Part shown: positions 48,394-60,648 of the stretch, in pieces | Layout of the letters: each line of letters starts with the position of its first letter | How positions within the stretch are numbered: position 1 is the stretch's first letter | NCBI GenBank assembly: GCA_003344405.1 | Contig: NOWV01000027.1 | Coordinates: forward strand, 558,001 to 622,000 | Length of the DNA: 64,000 nt | DNA from: Trichoplax sp. H2 | Taxonomy: Eukaryota > Placozoa > Uniplacotomia > Trichoplacea | Direction: 5' to 3' | Translations under genes and position numbers: made by a program | The notes under the pieces: generated by a model | What the model was told of the DNA's origin: nothing | What the model saw: the letters and a program-made list of their open reading frames with translations, nothing else | Database searches by the model: none

Positions 48394-51300
48394 ATGACGG
48401 ACTCCAAATACTTCACCACAACTAAAAAAGGCAAGTAGCTACTGTGAATGATATATTCATTCATGCAAATAAACTTGCTCGATCGCTCTCGGTAGTACAT
48501 AAATTGACAGGTTGATAGTCGATATACCAACATTTTTAACTTGGAAATTCACTGCTATGCACATAATACGGCTCAACATGAGGGATACATCAGTTTAATT
48601 GTCTTTAAATATCTTGTATCTTATTATTTAAAGGTGAAATCTTTGAGCTCAAAGCGGAGCTAAACAGCGACAAAAAAGATAAAAAGAAGGAAGCTGTTAA
48701 GAAAGTAATTGCTAGCATGACTGTGGGAAAGGACGTGAGGTAAATCATGCGATATTGTAACTACTGTTTACGACCGCGCTTGCAATGACATTCAACCTGA
48801 TCAGTTATTATCGGTACTTAACTAGCATCGTTTTTTTATATATTAAAGTATAGCTTAGTCCTTCCACTTTCATCATCATCAATGTTCCTACTTTAGCTTC
48901 TGTTGCTGATTCAAAAGTGATAATATCTTACTATTGTTGCTGTACATGTCGTATTAACAGATTTGTATTTTTTTAATACATCAACGCTATTCAGCTCTCT
49001 ATTCCCTGATGTTATCAATTGCATGCAAACCGAAAATTTAGAATTGAAAAAGTTGGTCTACTTGTACTTGATGAACTATGCTAAAACCCAACCTGATATG
49101 GCTATCCTGGCTGTCAATACCTTTGTCAAGGTTGACCTTGTCTTTAATGTCTATTCTATATAGTATATTATTGATAATATAGTAAATTACCAAAGGTAAC
49201 ACAATTGTACAATATGATATACCATTAGGATTGTGAAGATCCCAACCCACTTATTCGAGCTTTAGCTGTAAGAACGATGGGTTGTATTAGAGTGGATAAA
49301 ATCACTGAATACTTATGTGAACCTTTAAGAAAATGCCTTAAAGATGAAGATCCATACGTTCGCAAAACAGCGGCTGTTTGCGTTGCTAAATTGCATGATA
49401 TTAATTCCCAACTTGTTGAAGATCAGGGCTTCTTGGAAAGTCTCAGAGAAATACTATCAGATTCCAATCCAATGGTTTGTAACTGTTAATATAGAGCCAT
49501 TTTTGAAGTAAAGCTGCATGCTTATTAGTACTAGTATTGGTGTAAGGTATGCTATTGAAGAATAATACTATTGACAGGTTGTTGCTAATGCTGTTGCCTC
49601 TTTGAGCGAGATTCACAAAACTTCTCCAAATCCAACTGGTGTATTTGATATGAATTCTGGAACTGTAAACAAGCTCTTGACTGCTTTAAATGAATGTACT
49701 GAGTAAGTTGTGATTAAGCCTGCTTTTGATATTGCCTATAAGTAATGGAAATCATTATAAGTTATCCCTTTAGCGTATGTTGTATATCTTTGACATACTC
49801 TATTTTTCTATAGATGGGGACAAATCTTTATATTAGATGCTATTGCAGAGTACCAACCAGTCAGTGACCGCGAAGCACAAAGGTTACTATTTTGCAGCAT
49901 GCATTACTGTTATATGTAATTTTATTCTAGTGAAATTGTAAATACGTGCATGTTTTATATTGATGCTATCCCAATACTGAATTTTAAAAATATAGCATTG
50001 TCGAACGTGTAACACCACGTCTTTCTCATGCTAATGCTGCCGTAGTATTGTCCGCTGTAAAGGTAATGGACATTACATCTTCTGATAATATCTCCTTATA
50101 TGGCGAATTTATAATTTATCCACTTTATCATTGCATAGGTCTTGATGCAAATGATGGAAATTATCAAGAATGATCAAATTATTGACCAACTAAGCAGAAA
50201 GCTGGCACCGACATTAGGTACTAGTGGATTGAGCCTAAAACGTACTTTTGTTATTCAAGGGATTTTTTACTAAGAAGTGATCAAACTGTCTTGTTTTGGT
50301 TCAGTTACCTTGTTATCATCGGAACCTGAAATTCAGTATGTCTCCTTGAGAAATATTAACCTAATAGTTCAAAAACGGTGCGTATTTAGATTTAAGAATA
50401 ATTATAATTAGTCTTATTGATGATGCAGCCATAATTTGCCTATTTCGTCTTTATTAGGCCGGAAATCTTAAGAAACGAAATAAAAGCTTTCTTCGTTAAA
50501 TATAATGATCCAATTTATGTTAAACTGGAGAAACTTGATATTATGATTCGCTTATCGACTTCGAGTAACATTGCACAAGTATTAGCTGAATTAAAAGAGT
50601 ACGTTATAAATAAATTGATCACTGATAATTAAATTACTTGCATAATACACATTGAAATTCTTTAATTGCATTACGTATCGTAACAAGTTGCTGTAGCCAT
50701 GAGCCTTATAACAGCAGCATGTAATGCTATAGTTATAATCACTATTTAATGTAAATTTAATTATATTCAGATACGCAACCGAAGTTGATGTTGATTTTGT
50801 ACGCAAATCTGTTCGTGCGATTGGTCGTTGTGCTATTAAAGTCGAGGTTTGTACATTTAATAATTCGATAAATGAGGTATCGAGAATGTACGCTAATGAA
50901 TGGTATAATTTTTAAAATTAGCAAGCCGCAGAGAAATGCGTCAGCACATTGATTGACCTTATACAAACTAAAGTCAATTATGTAGTCCAAGAAGCTGTTG
51001 TAGTCATTCGGGTGAGTCTACATATATATATGTTTCTATCACAGCAAAGGTCAATTACGACTTTACAGCATTATTCATACATTCCTTTACGTCTTGCACT
51101 TTAGGATATATTTCGCAAATATCCTAACAAATACGAAAGTATCATCTCTACACTTTGTGAAAATTTAGATTCCTTGGATGAGCCTGACGCAAAGTAAGAA
51201 ATTAATGTGATTGAGTTGGTAGTAATTTTAGACATTGCCTCTAGTCATAATTTGTTTGCGACGGAAGTACTGCAGAGCAGAAACGTATATTCATGATGTT

Positions 51301-53784
51301 TCTGTTTTGATGTCTTCCAAGAGACTGCGCTTATCAGACAAGTGAAAATGTTAAACCAGTAATATTTCACCTCACGATGAGCATATATTGTTACTGAAGT
51401 AAAGATGGCATTCATTAGATTTAATGCTAGAACCTAGTACTAGATTTACACATTTATTGTACTGTAGGGCATCAATGATATGGATTGTTGGAGAGTATGC
51501 TGAGAGAATTGATAATGCTGATGAATTACTCCAGTCATTCTTGGACGGTTTCCACGATGAAACAACACAGGTATAAATGGATATAAAGTAATAAATGATC
51601 CTCTTGCTATGTTCTAATTCCTTATATTAAAATCTATAGGTACAACTACAGTTACTCACTGCCATTGTCAAGCTCTTTTTGAAGCGTCCAGCCGATACAC
51701 AGGATCTTGTTCAGTCTGTTTTGAGTTTGGTCACGCAAGAAAGCGATAATCCTGATCTGCGTGATCGTGGCTATATTTACTGGCGTCTATTATCAACGGA
51801 TCCAGCAGCTGCCAAAGTAAGATGAATTTATTAATTAATTTTCTCATTACGTTCTGACCATTACATTTACCTTTAATTGTAGGAAGTAGTATTAGCTGAA
51901 AAACCTTTAATTGCTGAAGAAACCGATTTATTGGAGCCTACGCTACTTGATGGTATTATTATTATTTATATATGTAAACTATACTACGTAATCATATAGT
52001 ATAAGCGGCGCTCTATAATCAAACTATCTTGCTGATTCTCATGTTACTGTATTTCCTTATTTTAGAGTTAATGTGTCATATATCAACTTTGGCCTCTGTT
52101 TATCATAAGCCTCCTAGTTCTTTTGTTGAAGGAAACTCACCCATCAGAAAGCTTCCTATACCGCGTGAAAGGTACTTTGCATTTTTAGGTTAAATTGTTA
52201 CTGTGAAGCTTATATTTGATGTAATTTGTTATTTATTTGCAATAGCACTACGTCCTCAGATAACACTGATGCAGCTGAAAACCAAGTTCAAACACAACAA
52301 CAACCTGCTGCTGCCGCCCCTGCTCAACCTACGGTAATTTCTACTCCTCAAGAGTCTGCTGTAGCAATGGATCTATTAGGCGACTTAGCATCCTTTGACT
52401 CAACACCATCTACAACTGCCAACGACATGTACGCTCCAAATGTGCAACCTGCTGGTAGCAGTGTAATTGATCTGCTATCTGGTACCTTGGATTCATTACA
52501 AATGGGTGGCAATACAGCTGGAAATCAAAGTGGCGGTCTTAGCAGTCTTACGGATATGTTTTCGACAGGGACTTCTACATTTTCTGAACCGAAAGTGGTT
52601 TGGCTATCTGCTGCTCAAGGCAAAGGCTTAGAGATTAGCGGAACATTTTCCCTCCGTCAAAATGTAGTCCATATGGATATGACTTTCACGAATAATGCAA
52701 TGCAAGCGATGGGTGGATTCGCGATTCAATTTAACAAGAACAGGTTCCGTTTTAATTTTAAAACATTATCCCCCTCTTTTACAGTGAGATATTGCCATTT
52801 ACTAATGATTCTTTTATATGAATAGTTTTGGTCTTGTCCCTGCAGCACAATTAGAAGTTAGATCACCATTGCCACCAAGACAAAGTGCTGATTCTTCACT
52901 TCAGTTGAAGCCTTGTACGTATACTACTTTCGATATTTGCTTTTATATTTACACATCATGATAAATACTAATATTTGTTTCTTATTTTGTGTGATTTAAA
53001 AAAGTGGGCGCTATCCTTAAAATGGATCCATTGAACAAACTTCAAATTGCCATTAAAAATAGCATTGATGTATTCTATTTTGATGTATTAATACCGTACC
53101 ATGTATTATTTGTCGAGGATGGTAAGCTGGAAAGTAGGGAATTTCTCACGCAATGGAAGGAGATACCAAATAATAGCGAACGCTCTTTCGATATCAACAA
53201 TGTACCAGCTTCATCAGGTTAAAGTTGGATAATTAAATTGTGATATACGTCGTAAACATAAAAAATTAATTGCGTGATTGCATAAATTTTTCCAGACGCG
53301 ATCGAGAATAAACTTAAGATGAGCAATGTATTCACTGTTGCTAAACGTAATGTTGACGGACAAGTAAGTTATAGAACTTTTCTTAACTAGTAAAGATTTA
53401 TGAAAAGCTTATCGACGTTAAATCTACAGTACTGAACATTAAAAGTATACTGCGATTATGATTAAGTTGTCTGACTGATGCCATATACGTTAAAAGTGTA
53501 ATGATTGCTTAAATTTCTAATGTGACTTTTAAACTTTCAGAATATGCACTATATGTCATTGAAATTTACGAATAACATATTAGTGTTGGCTGAACTAAAG
53601 ATCCAATCTGGAAATCCAACTTTGAAGGTATGTAGATGATTTGGATGTAAAATAAAAACTAATTGTTAAATTAATTGATACGTAATTGACCACTTTTGTC
53701 TTTTTGTAGCTGGCCCTGAAGAGCTCAATTGCAGAAGTTCTCCCTGGAGTCTATCAGGCCTTTGAGTTAATTTTGCACAGCTAG
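48394..53784 (+). CDS. AP1B1/AP2B1: AP-1/AP-2 complex beta subunit (beta adaptin)
   Basis: Twenty-three coding exons: 48394-48430, 48634-48739, 48995-49130, 49229-49474, 49578-49702, 49814-49882, 49996-50062, 50139-50217, 50305-50377, 50458-50598, 50771-50846, 50922-51011, 51105-51193, 51468-51570, 51640-51816, 51883-51952, 52066-52171, 52246-52743, 52826-52914, 53005-53217, 53296-53363, 53541-53627, 53710-53784 (TAG); 2820 nt, 939 residues (human 937-949). Every phase closes. The trunk (to about residue 590) is nearly identical to human: [46 protein letters not shown]. The Gln/Ala/Ser-rich hinge (about 600-715) has LLGDLASFD where human has LLGDLLNLD, so the clathrin box may be altered. The ear follows ([30 protein letters not shown]). 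It acts in clathrin coats at the trans-Golgi or plasma membrane. Sequence alone does not separate AP-1 from AP-2. The first intron uses a GC donor. Confidence 0.96.
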
Positions 53785-56348
53785 ATTAAAATTCACGTAC
53801 TTTAAATTAGAAAAAATACCTGATAGCTTCGATTACAGTTATGTAAATGTTTTTACTGTAGACAACTTATTAGTGTCACCTCTGTTGGCCGAGACTGTTA
53901 TTTCTCGCAGCTTCTGTATTTGACAACGCGTATAATGAATTGCTTAGTATTCTGACTCTATTGGTTGGTTACAGATATTTTTCCTACTAGTCAACTTTAA
54001 GATTTGTAATTCTGACGTAAAAGTACATTCGAGTAGCACTTGTGGTAAGCTAATGAAAAATAATATAATCTTATAAAGTCTGAAAATAAAGAAAACATGA
54101 TAATATGTTAGTATGTACGTTTTTTCTTGTTCTAATTGCGCATTTATATTCGTACTATTAATTTGCAGCAGTATTTTATTTCAATTTATTTATGCATTTA
54201 TGTAGCTCAACAGTAGTTGTTGCAGATATTCAAGTGGTAATTGCATACGTATGAGTTTAGTACTGTATTTATCCCATCCTTATGTTTAGAATGCTCATAC
54301 TGTTAATTGTTAATATAAGCAGTAAAAGAATGTTGCGATATGGTATAAACAGTATAAAAAAGGTAACGTGCGTCGTACATGATTCGATGGGTGGCATTGC
54401 TACGTTCTATCACACTGTACATTTCTGGTTTGTATACCCGTATGATTATAGAATTTAGCGTTCACTATTATAGTAATGTGAAATACGGTATGTATTTAAT
54501 ACCAGTCTACTTTACGTAGTGGTTTATTCTTTGCCATGAAGTGTAGTGCTAAGCTCCTAACGTGATAGTCTAATGCAGTTAGTCTACGATGGCGTCAATG
54601 GAAGACTTTATCCAGTAGTCTATGACGGTAGATACGCGTACTTGCTTACGATATACAGTATACAGTAATATATTATTATAAACATGCGCAGTATTGGACA
54701 TCTACGGAAAAATTATTTTATTTGATTATACTGTAAGTTACATGGCAATGGTGTGATTCTTTTTGAAGTATAGAAAACTATTATACAGTATATAAAACCT
54801 AGATAAGTTTTAGGTATAATCAGCACCCTTTAGTTTATAGTCTGGACATTAATATTTATTGTAGTTATGATAACTATAGAATTCGATCATAATGTTTCAG
54901 ATACAGTTCAGGCAGTCCTATACATTGCACACGAGACTATACAGTATACACATGTTACAGCATTAATCGAAAGTAAAATTGACTACGATAGCTTGAAAGA
55001 TCTCAATCGTATGTACAGTATACTTATCGTATTGTTACCATAGTGTTCATCCGATATATGGCCGATGATATTATACATTATATTTTTTTAGTATTAATAT
55101 GATATTTTATTTCATAGTATTCTATTCAATTACGAGCTTTTATTCTATACTACCTATGCTTGAATAGGTGCTCGATACAATTGTTTGAATTGAACAATGT
55201 CCATGAGAGTTGCTATTGGTATCTTCGCGTTAGTAATCTTTAATACAGCGGGTAGGGAAGCACAATTTAACCTGGCAAACAATTGACATCAAAATAATGA
55301 GTATTGTTCATTATCTGCAGGTATCAACATAGCTTGAAAATTGTTATTTACTGCTTATGATCTTATTTTTATTATGACGTCTACATTATCCTAATTTTTA
55401 TAATTTTAATATACAACGCGTCATATGATCGTAAGTGAATAAACTATTTGCAGTATCAACAAAGAGTCTTGTGTAATTTAGATATTATAGTGTACAAGAA
55501 AGAATAGTAACATAAATTTTTCCTTGAATCTAAACCAGTTTACCTATCAAATCTCGTTAAAGAACCGTTGATATTGCGTATAAGTCAGTATCAATGTCGC
55601 CATATCAATTGATCCTTAGGAAGCCGAAAAAAATTACTTAATTGTGGTCTATAAAAGTTAGGCCGACCCCCTGTAAAGTACAGTTAACAACATAGAGGCA
55701 ACAAGCCTATCACCTGGTAACGTCGTCGTCATTACTTTTGTGACCAAATTTTATATCGAAATAAATTATCTACTTCAGATATGACTTCAACAAACATTAT
55801 CTTCAAACTTGGTTAACGTTGGCAATTGGTTATAAGTCGAAGTTTATTTCATTTCATATTTGGTTACTACTCCTTTGGTATTTGTTACCAACGAAAGAAA
55901 TGACATAAGACCATTGTATGGGACTGAAATACTTTGTTATACATTTTGGAACAATTTGATATAAATATCGTTGTATTGGCTTATCCTTTTAAAAAATATA
56001 TTTTAGTTTTAAAAGTGGATCGTATACTCTTAATCATTTTATTACTGGAATAAAGCTTTTATCACGATCTAAAAGATGATTTTATTCATGAATAATAGCA
56101 AATAGAGCAATTTACAACATTCTGACTATCTACAACTATACTATTAATATGGTTTAAATAACTTTTATTAAATGAGGTAGGCTGGGTTTTTTGTTATTTT
56201 TAACGATAGAATGGCAAGGGTACGAATCTAAACGTAATTAAAATCCTTCATTTGCTAATTGTAAGCTCTATATATTTGTAAGTTGGCAACCATATTCATT
56301 TAAAAACTATTCAAATCATCTTAAACATCGCCCAGACTCTTTCGAACA
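53785..56348. other. 2.6-kb AT-rich intergenic region
   Basis: This stretch follows AP-beta and precedes the second orphan ORF. It has scattered short GTATACAG/TACAGTAT words near 54650-54960 and 55010-55025, but no dense array and no coding motif. Confidence 0.5.
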
Positions 56349-56882
56349 ATGGCGTCCAGTAAAATAACATTGAAAAATGATAATAAGCGTGGTAAAGATG
56401 TCGGACTTGATCTTTATAGTTTTGCTTTACGAACTAGATTAATGAAAACCGAAGAAGCTATTGGTGTCATTAATGCAAGAGAAGAGAAAATATTGAGACA
56501 AGTGACTGACAGCATTGACAAATTAGCAAAGAAGTCGTTAGAAAAGTATCGTTTTGACTATAATGCAATATTGAAAATATCAGAAGAAAGCAGGCGTCGT
56601 AATCAAATATTCGCTGATAAATTACGCACATACAAAGAAGAAGAAGAGCGTGTAAGAGTTTTGAGGCAAGCAAAGAAGATGAAAGAGAAACGTCGCTTTT
56701 TAGATGATGATTATTTACATTTACAGGTGAATAAGTCAAATAATCATCACAATAATCATATAACGCATCCATATCAAGACAATCAAAACATCTTTCCACG
56801 TACACTCAAGTCGCATAGCAGTAGTTTTAAATTAGTTAATAATAACATTAGTAATGGTTTTCGTAATTCTAATGGTCATTAA
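56349..56882 (+). CDS. Uncharacterised intronless 177-residue coiled-coil protein
   Basis: A single ORF from ATG 56349 (context CAATGG) to TAA at 56880. I recognise no family. Residues about 25-118 are strongly charged and helical with heptad spacing (TEEAIGVINAREEKILRQ, DSIDKLAKKSLEKY, ADKLRTYKEEEERVRVL, QAKKMKEKRRFLDDD), a likely long coiled coil. After residue 128 it switches to an Asn/His/Ser-rich disordered tail (NKSNNHHNNH). No signal peptide or membrane helix. Like the ORF at 30963 it has no intron, ends in an Asn/His-rich tail and stands alone between gene-poor stretches. A GTGAAT at 56728 (CAG|GTGAAT) is a donor-like site just before the tail, so the coiled coil could instead be spliced to a downstream exon I did not find. 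Confidence 0.62.
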   Translation: MASSKITLKNDNKRGKDVGLDLYSFALRTRLMKTEEAIGVINAREEKILRQVTDSIDKLAKKSLEKYRFDYNAILKISEESRRRNQIFADKLRTYKEEEERVRVLRQAKKMKEKRRFLDDDYLHLQVNKSNNHHNNHITHPYQDNQNIFPRTLKSHSSSFKLVNNNISNGFRNSNGH

Positions 56883-59549
56883 GATAACACTCGTTGGATC
56901 TACAATTTGTGATGACATAAATCATAGCATATAATACATTGCTAAGATTGAATTAATTTATCAAGTGTGATGCTAAGAAATTCCACCATTACAGCATCTA
57001 TAAACATGCCGTGAAGAGAGATAATTCATTTTATATATTCAGTTTTTCTGTTTCTAATTTATTGTTGATTATTTTCTTTGATGGACCTTCGTATAATTGT
57101 ATCAAAATAGGTTATCGTACTGTTACTAAAGTTTACATGATGACTATAACTGTCGAATAAGTTAATGATTATGATCAAAGCAAATTTTTGGGCGAAATAT
57201 CTTCACCAAAGGCTTGTTATGTCTAAATCTGTTACGCAATGATAGCTTCGAAAGGTAATGTTAGGGATCCTTCTAAACCTAATATTTACTATCTTAAAAA
57301 TTATATACATTCATCGCCGTCTCAATCTGTTTTATTTCTATGCAAATCTAAATTGCGAACTTACGATCAGTTAAAACTACTCTAATTTAAAATATCAACT
57401 TTGCTGAGTTAGGCAGTAACAGTTATGCCAGTATGTGAGTATATGTACGCGAACTTGTATATAATTTTAATTAAGTCACATTTATTAAAAGGCTAACTGC
57501 TTGAGCGCTATCATATTATTATTTTCACCTTTAGCTCACATAGGCGGTGATAAATTCACTTTTAACTGTGATAATATGATTAGCGGTAACATTTTCTAGA
57601 CTAAATCAAAGAAAACAAACAGGCAGCTGTCTTATGCAATACTGTTTACATCGATATCAATTATAATTATTAAATTTTTTAGTATTATGGCTATATTTGC
57701 AAGTCAATCACGAAGAAGAATTCTCTTAATTCGCTATCACGATTGAATGTATTATATCTGCTAGCTAATTTCGTTCTATTTTATTCATTTGACTTTAATG
57801 AAGATTTCATGTCGGTTTTATGAATAGACGCAATCAATTGTAGATTGTAAAATTCAAGCTGTTTTGATATCCTTACTTAAAAATGAAACGATCTGCGGTT
57901 ATAAATCAATGATATATACGGTGCTTAATCTACGACATGTTTTAACTGACATAATTTTTAGTTCTACTTACATGACTAATTTTATTGTATTTAAAAGTAT
58001 AAATGAATATAGCTTGAAGCCATTTTATGTCTTTTTAACGCTTTACGATCATGTTACTATCATGCATCTTGATATGCTGAAATTCGTTGTGATCTACTAA
58101 TCATATTAAACTACTGTAGAAACTTTGCACTTTGTAGACATGAGTGTCCATTACCTTATGCTAAATTTTATGATTTGGTGATTTTCTCGTCGTTGAATAA
58201 ACTAATCTCATATTATACAATTGATAAGAAAGTGTGCTTTACTTGAAGAGATTACGGTTAAACGTGATCAAGGGTAAATATCGTGCTAACTAGTCATTAT
58301 GTTACAGCTTTCAAGTTTTTACTTCATAAGATGACAAATAGATTCGTGAAATAATTTACTTATTATTGGTCATTGTAAGAAATAACGTTGACAGTAGCTT
58401 GATATGCAACCTCATCAAGACGTTGGGCTAAAGAAAATAAGAAATGTAGCTCTTGTCCATAAAGTTTTCTAAACGGTATCAGTTTTAATTACTATCTTAA
58501 GTAATGTAATTGGAGTTTGACGTTGTAACGCAATGTCTTACTCTATTTTAACTCGCATTGACCAAATTAGTTAAGTATTTTTGCAAATTTGGTACAATTG
58601 ATATTACAGACACTGTAAAAATTCTACTGATATAATTTTCAATATTAATCATTTAATTATATGATTAGAAATGAGATTGAGATTCAGTTTATGTGATATC
58701 GAAATTTAATTTAAGCTTCGTGTAATATTCTACCACCATTTTAGCTAGCACGATTGCACACTCGTAGAAAGAGAGTCTTCTTAGCATTAAATTGATCTTT
58801 TTTATTTATAATCCATTTGTAACAAGATTAATGTTGTCATCATCGATAGGCTGTACGCTACATTACTACTATCAACGTTGAAGTATGTATAAATTGAAAG
58901 ATATACTTTTCAGTTTTATTTAGCTACAAATTTTTTGAAATATTTATACTTAGTGGTTTAGTCAAAAAAATAAGTAAACACTTTAAATATGTCGAAAACG
59001 TACTTTTTGTGGCATACTTATTATATACCCTGTGAATGAATAAATGAAATGTGCAATTGATCTATTAATAATTCTGATCCTGATTAAGGTTACTGCAACC
59101 CATTTAAGCGAGCAACGTTTTTATACCGTAGTATTTTATACGAGATATCCATTTCAAAAAGGAAATTAGTGAGGAAAACGATCGTTGCCAACTACAGTAG
59201 GCGTTATTACACTCCATACGCTGTCGCTTATCCTCGATTATACTGAATATTGTAATTATGATTAGGCAAAATTAACGATATGCCACTTTATGATTATAAT
59301 GATCAGACTGGATTTGTATGAAATTCTGTCAACGAAAAAGTAGACGGGACAGAATTTGTCCCGCTTCATGGGCATCCCTTCACCATTTATGTACAGTAAT
59401 GTTATTTTTGTATCCGATATTTTAGTAAAAGTATAAATTGAAATTTATTGCTAGATATTTGGATAACTACAGTATTCGCACGTTGATTTTAGTTCCATTT
59501 TTCCCCAGTTAAAGTAAGTATTTAAAACCAAATGAAAGACGCTGTAACT
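56883..59549. other. 2.7-kb AT-rich intergenic region, no gene recognised
   Basis: No conserved exon, RNA gene or dense repeat was seen on either strand. The ORF at 57864-58100 is AT-biased and motif-free. Confidence 0.5.
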
Positions 59550-60241
59550 ACTGTACTGTACTGTAGAAGGCAGAAAATGTAGTTTCTAATACCATATATT
59601 ATTATAGGCTACTGGAACGGATTCGCGAGTAGTTTTCTAAAGTATTTATATGAACTTTAGACTGAAGCTTTACGCAATTGGCACGATTTGATCTGATTCA
59701 AAATTCAGACCTTGAACATACTGTACACTAAAAAGAAAGTTCGGGCTATAAACTGGCCGCCTGTTGGTGTCCGCAAAATTGTGTACGCTGACCGATCCTC
59801 TTTCTAGTCATTCCACTATACACTACTATGTACTACTAGTGCAATCGTCTATCGTACGAAATAAAGCCATCCTAGCAGTTCATTTGCAAGACAACCTTGA
59901 ATATCTTTGGATATCGGACAGTGAATCACTGATGAATAAAGTAGAAGTATTGAAGTGAAAATTGAACAGTTTTTTCAATGGAAAATTCAATCTTTCACAA
60001 GTTTCTTTCCCAACTTTCCCACATCACAGACTGCGCACCTCCATACTATAAGGTGCTATACTGCGCGTACAGTACTACACCGTCCATTGTACAGTATGCG
60101 CTATTTGTCATTCATAAATGCAACCCAGGTTCAGGCATAAGGAGTCCGCTGACTTCCAGTTCACCTTACTACAGTACACAGTACTGTACTGTAGCCTTGT
60201 CCTGTAGTAAAGTACTGTACAGTACAGTACAGTACTGTACG
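59550..60241. repeat. TACTGTAC palindrome clusters upstream of UBXN1
   Basis: A short cluster occurs at 59550-59566 and a denser one at about 60058-60241, including repeated GTACTGTACAGTACAGTAC words. The dense cluster runs directly into the 52/53-bp minisatellite and ends about 400 bp upstream of the UBXN1 ATG. Between the two clusters I see no gene; the ORFs at 59764-60140 carry no motif. Confidence 0.88.
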
Positions 60242-60256
60242 GATTCGTCAGCTTTC

Positions 60257-60476
60257 AACGGATCGTTTCAGCTCATCGCTTCACTTCACTTTGGTTCCAT
60301 AATAACGAAACGGATCGTTTCCGCTCATCGCTTCACTTCACTTTGGTTTCCATAGTAAGGAAACGGATCGTTTCAGCTCATCACCTCACTTCACTTTGGT
60401 TTCATAATAAGGAAACGGATCGTTTCAGCTCATCACCTCACTTCACTTTGGTTTCCATAATAACGAAACGGATCGT
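60257..60476. repeat. Minisatellite, 52/53-bp unit, just over four copies
   Basis: Units start with AACGGATCGTTTC at 60257, 60309, 60362, 60414 and 60467 (last partial), so periods alternate 52, 53, 52, 53. Each continues with GCTCATC, TTCACTTCACTTTGGTT and CCATAATAA. Units differ by a few substitutions (CGCTT/ACCTC). Confidence 0.93.
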
Positions 60477-60648
60477 GTTGGGCCTTGCAGAACAAAATTT
60501 CTTGATTGCATTCTTGCTTATTTGCCTCAAGACGTTAAAGACAAATTCATCTTTAGATAATACTTGTACAATAATAAGTCATATCGTTCCAAGGACTTCA
60601 TAAGTTAAGCTTATTAGAGTATACGTACATTACTAGTCAATCGTTGTT

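Noticed and set aside
57864-58100. 78-residue plus-strand ORF with hydrophobic runs
   Set aside because: Low-complexity AT-driven hydrophobicity, no family motif and no splice context.
59978-60603. ORFs of 125 and 86 residues
   Set aside because: They are translations of the palindrome cluster and of the 52/53-bp minisatellite.
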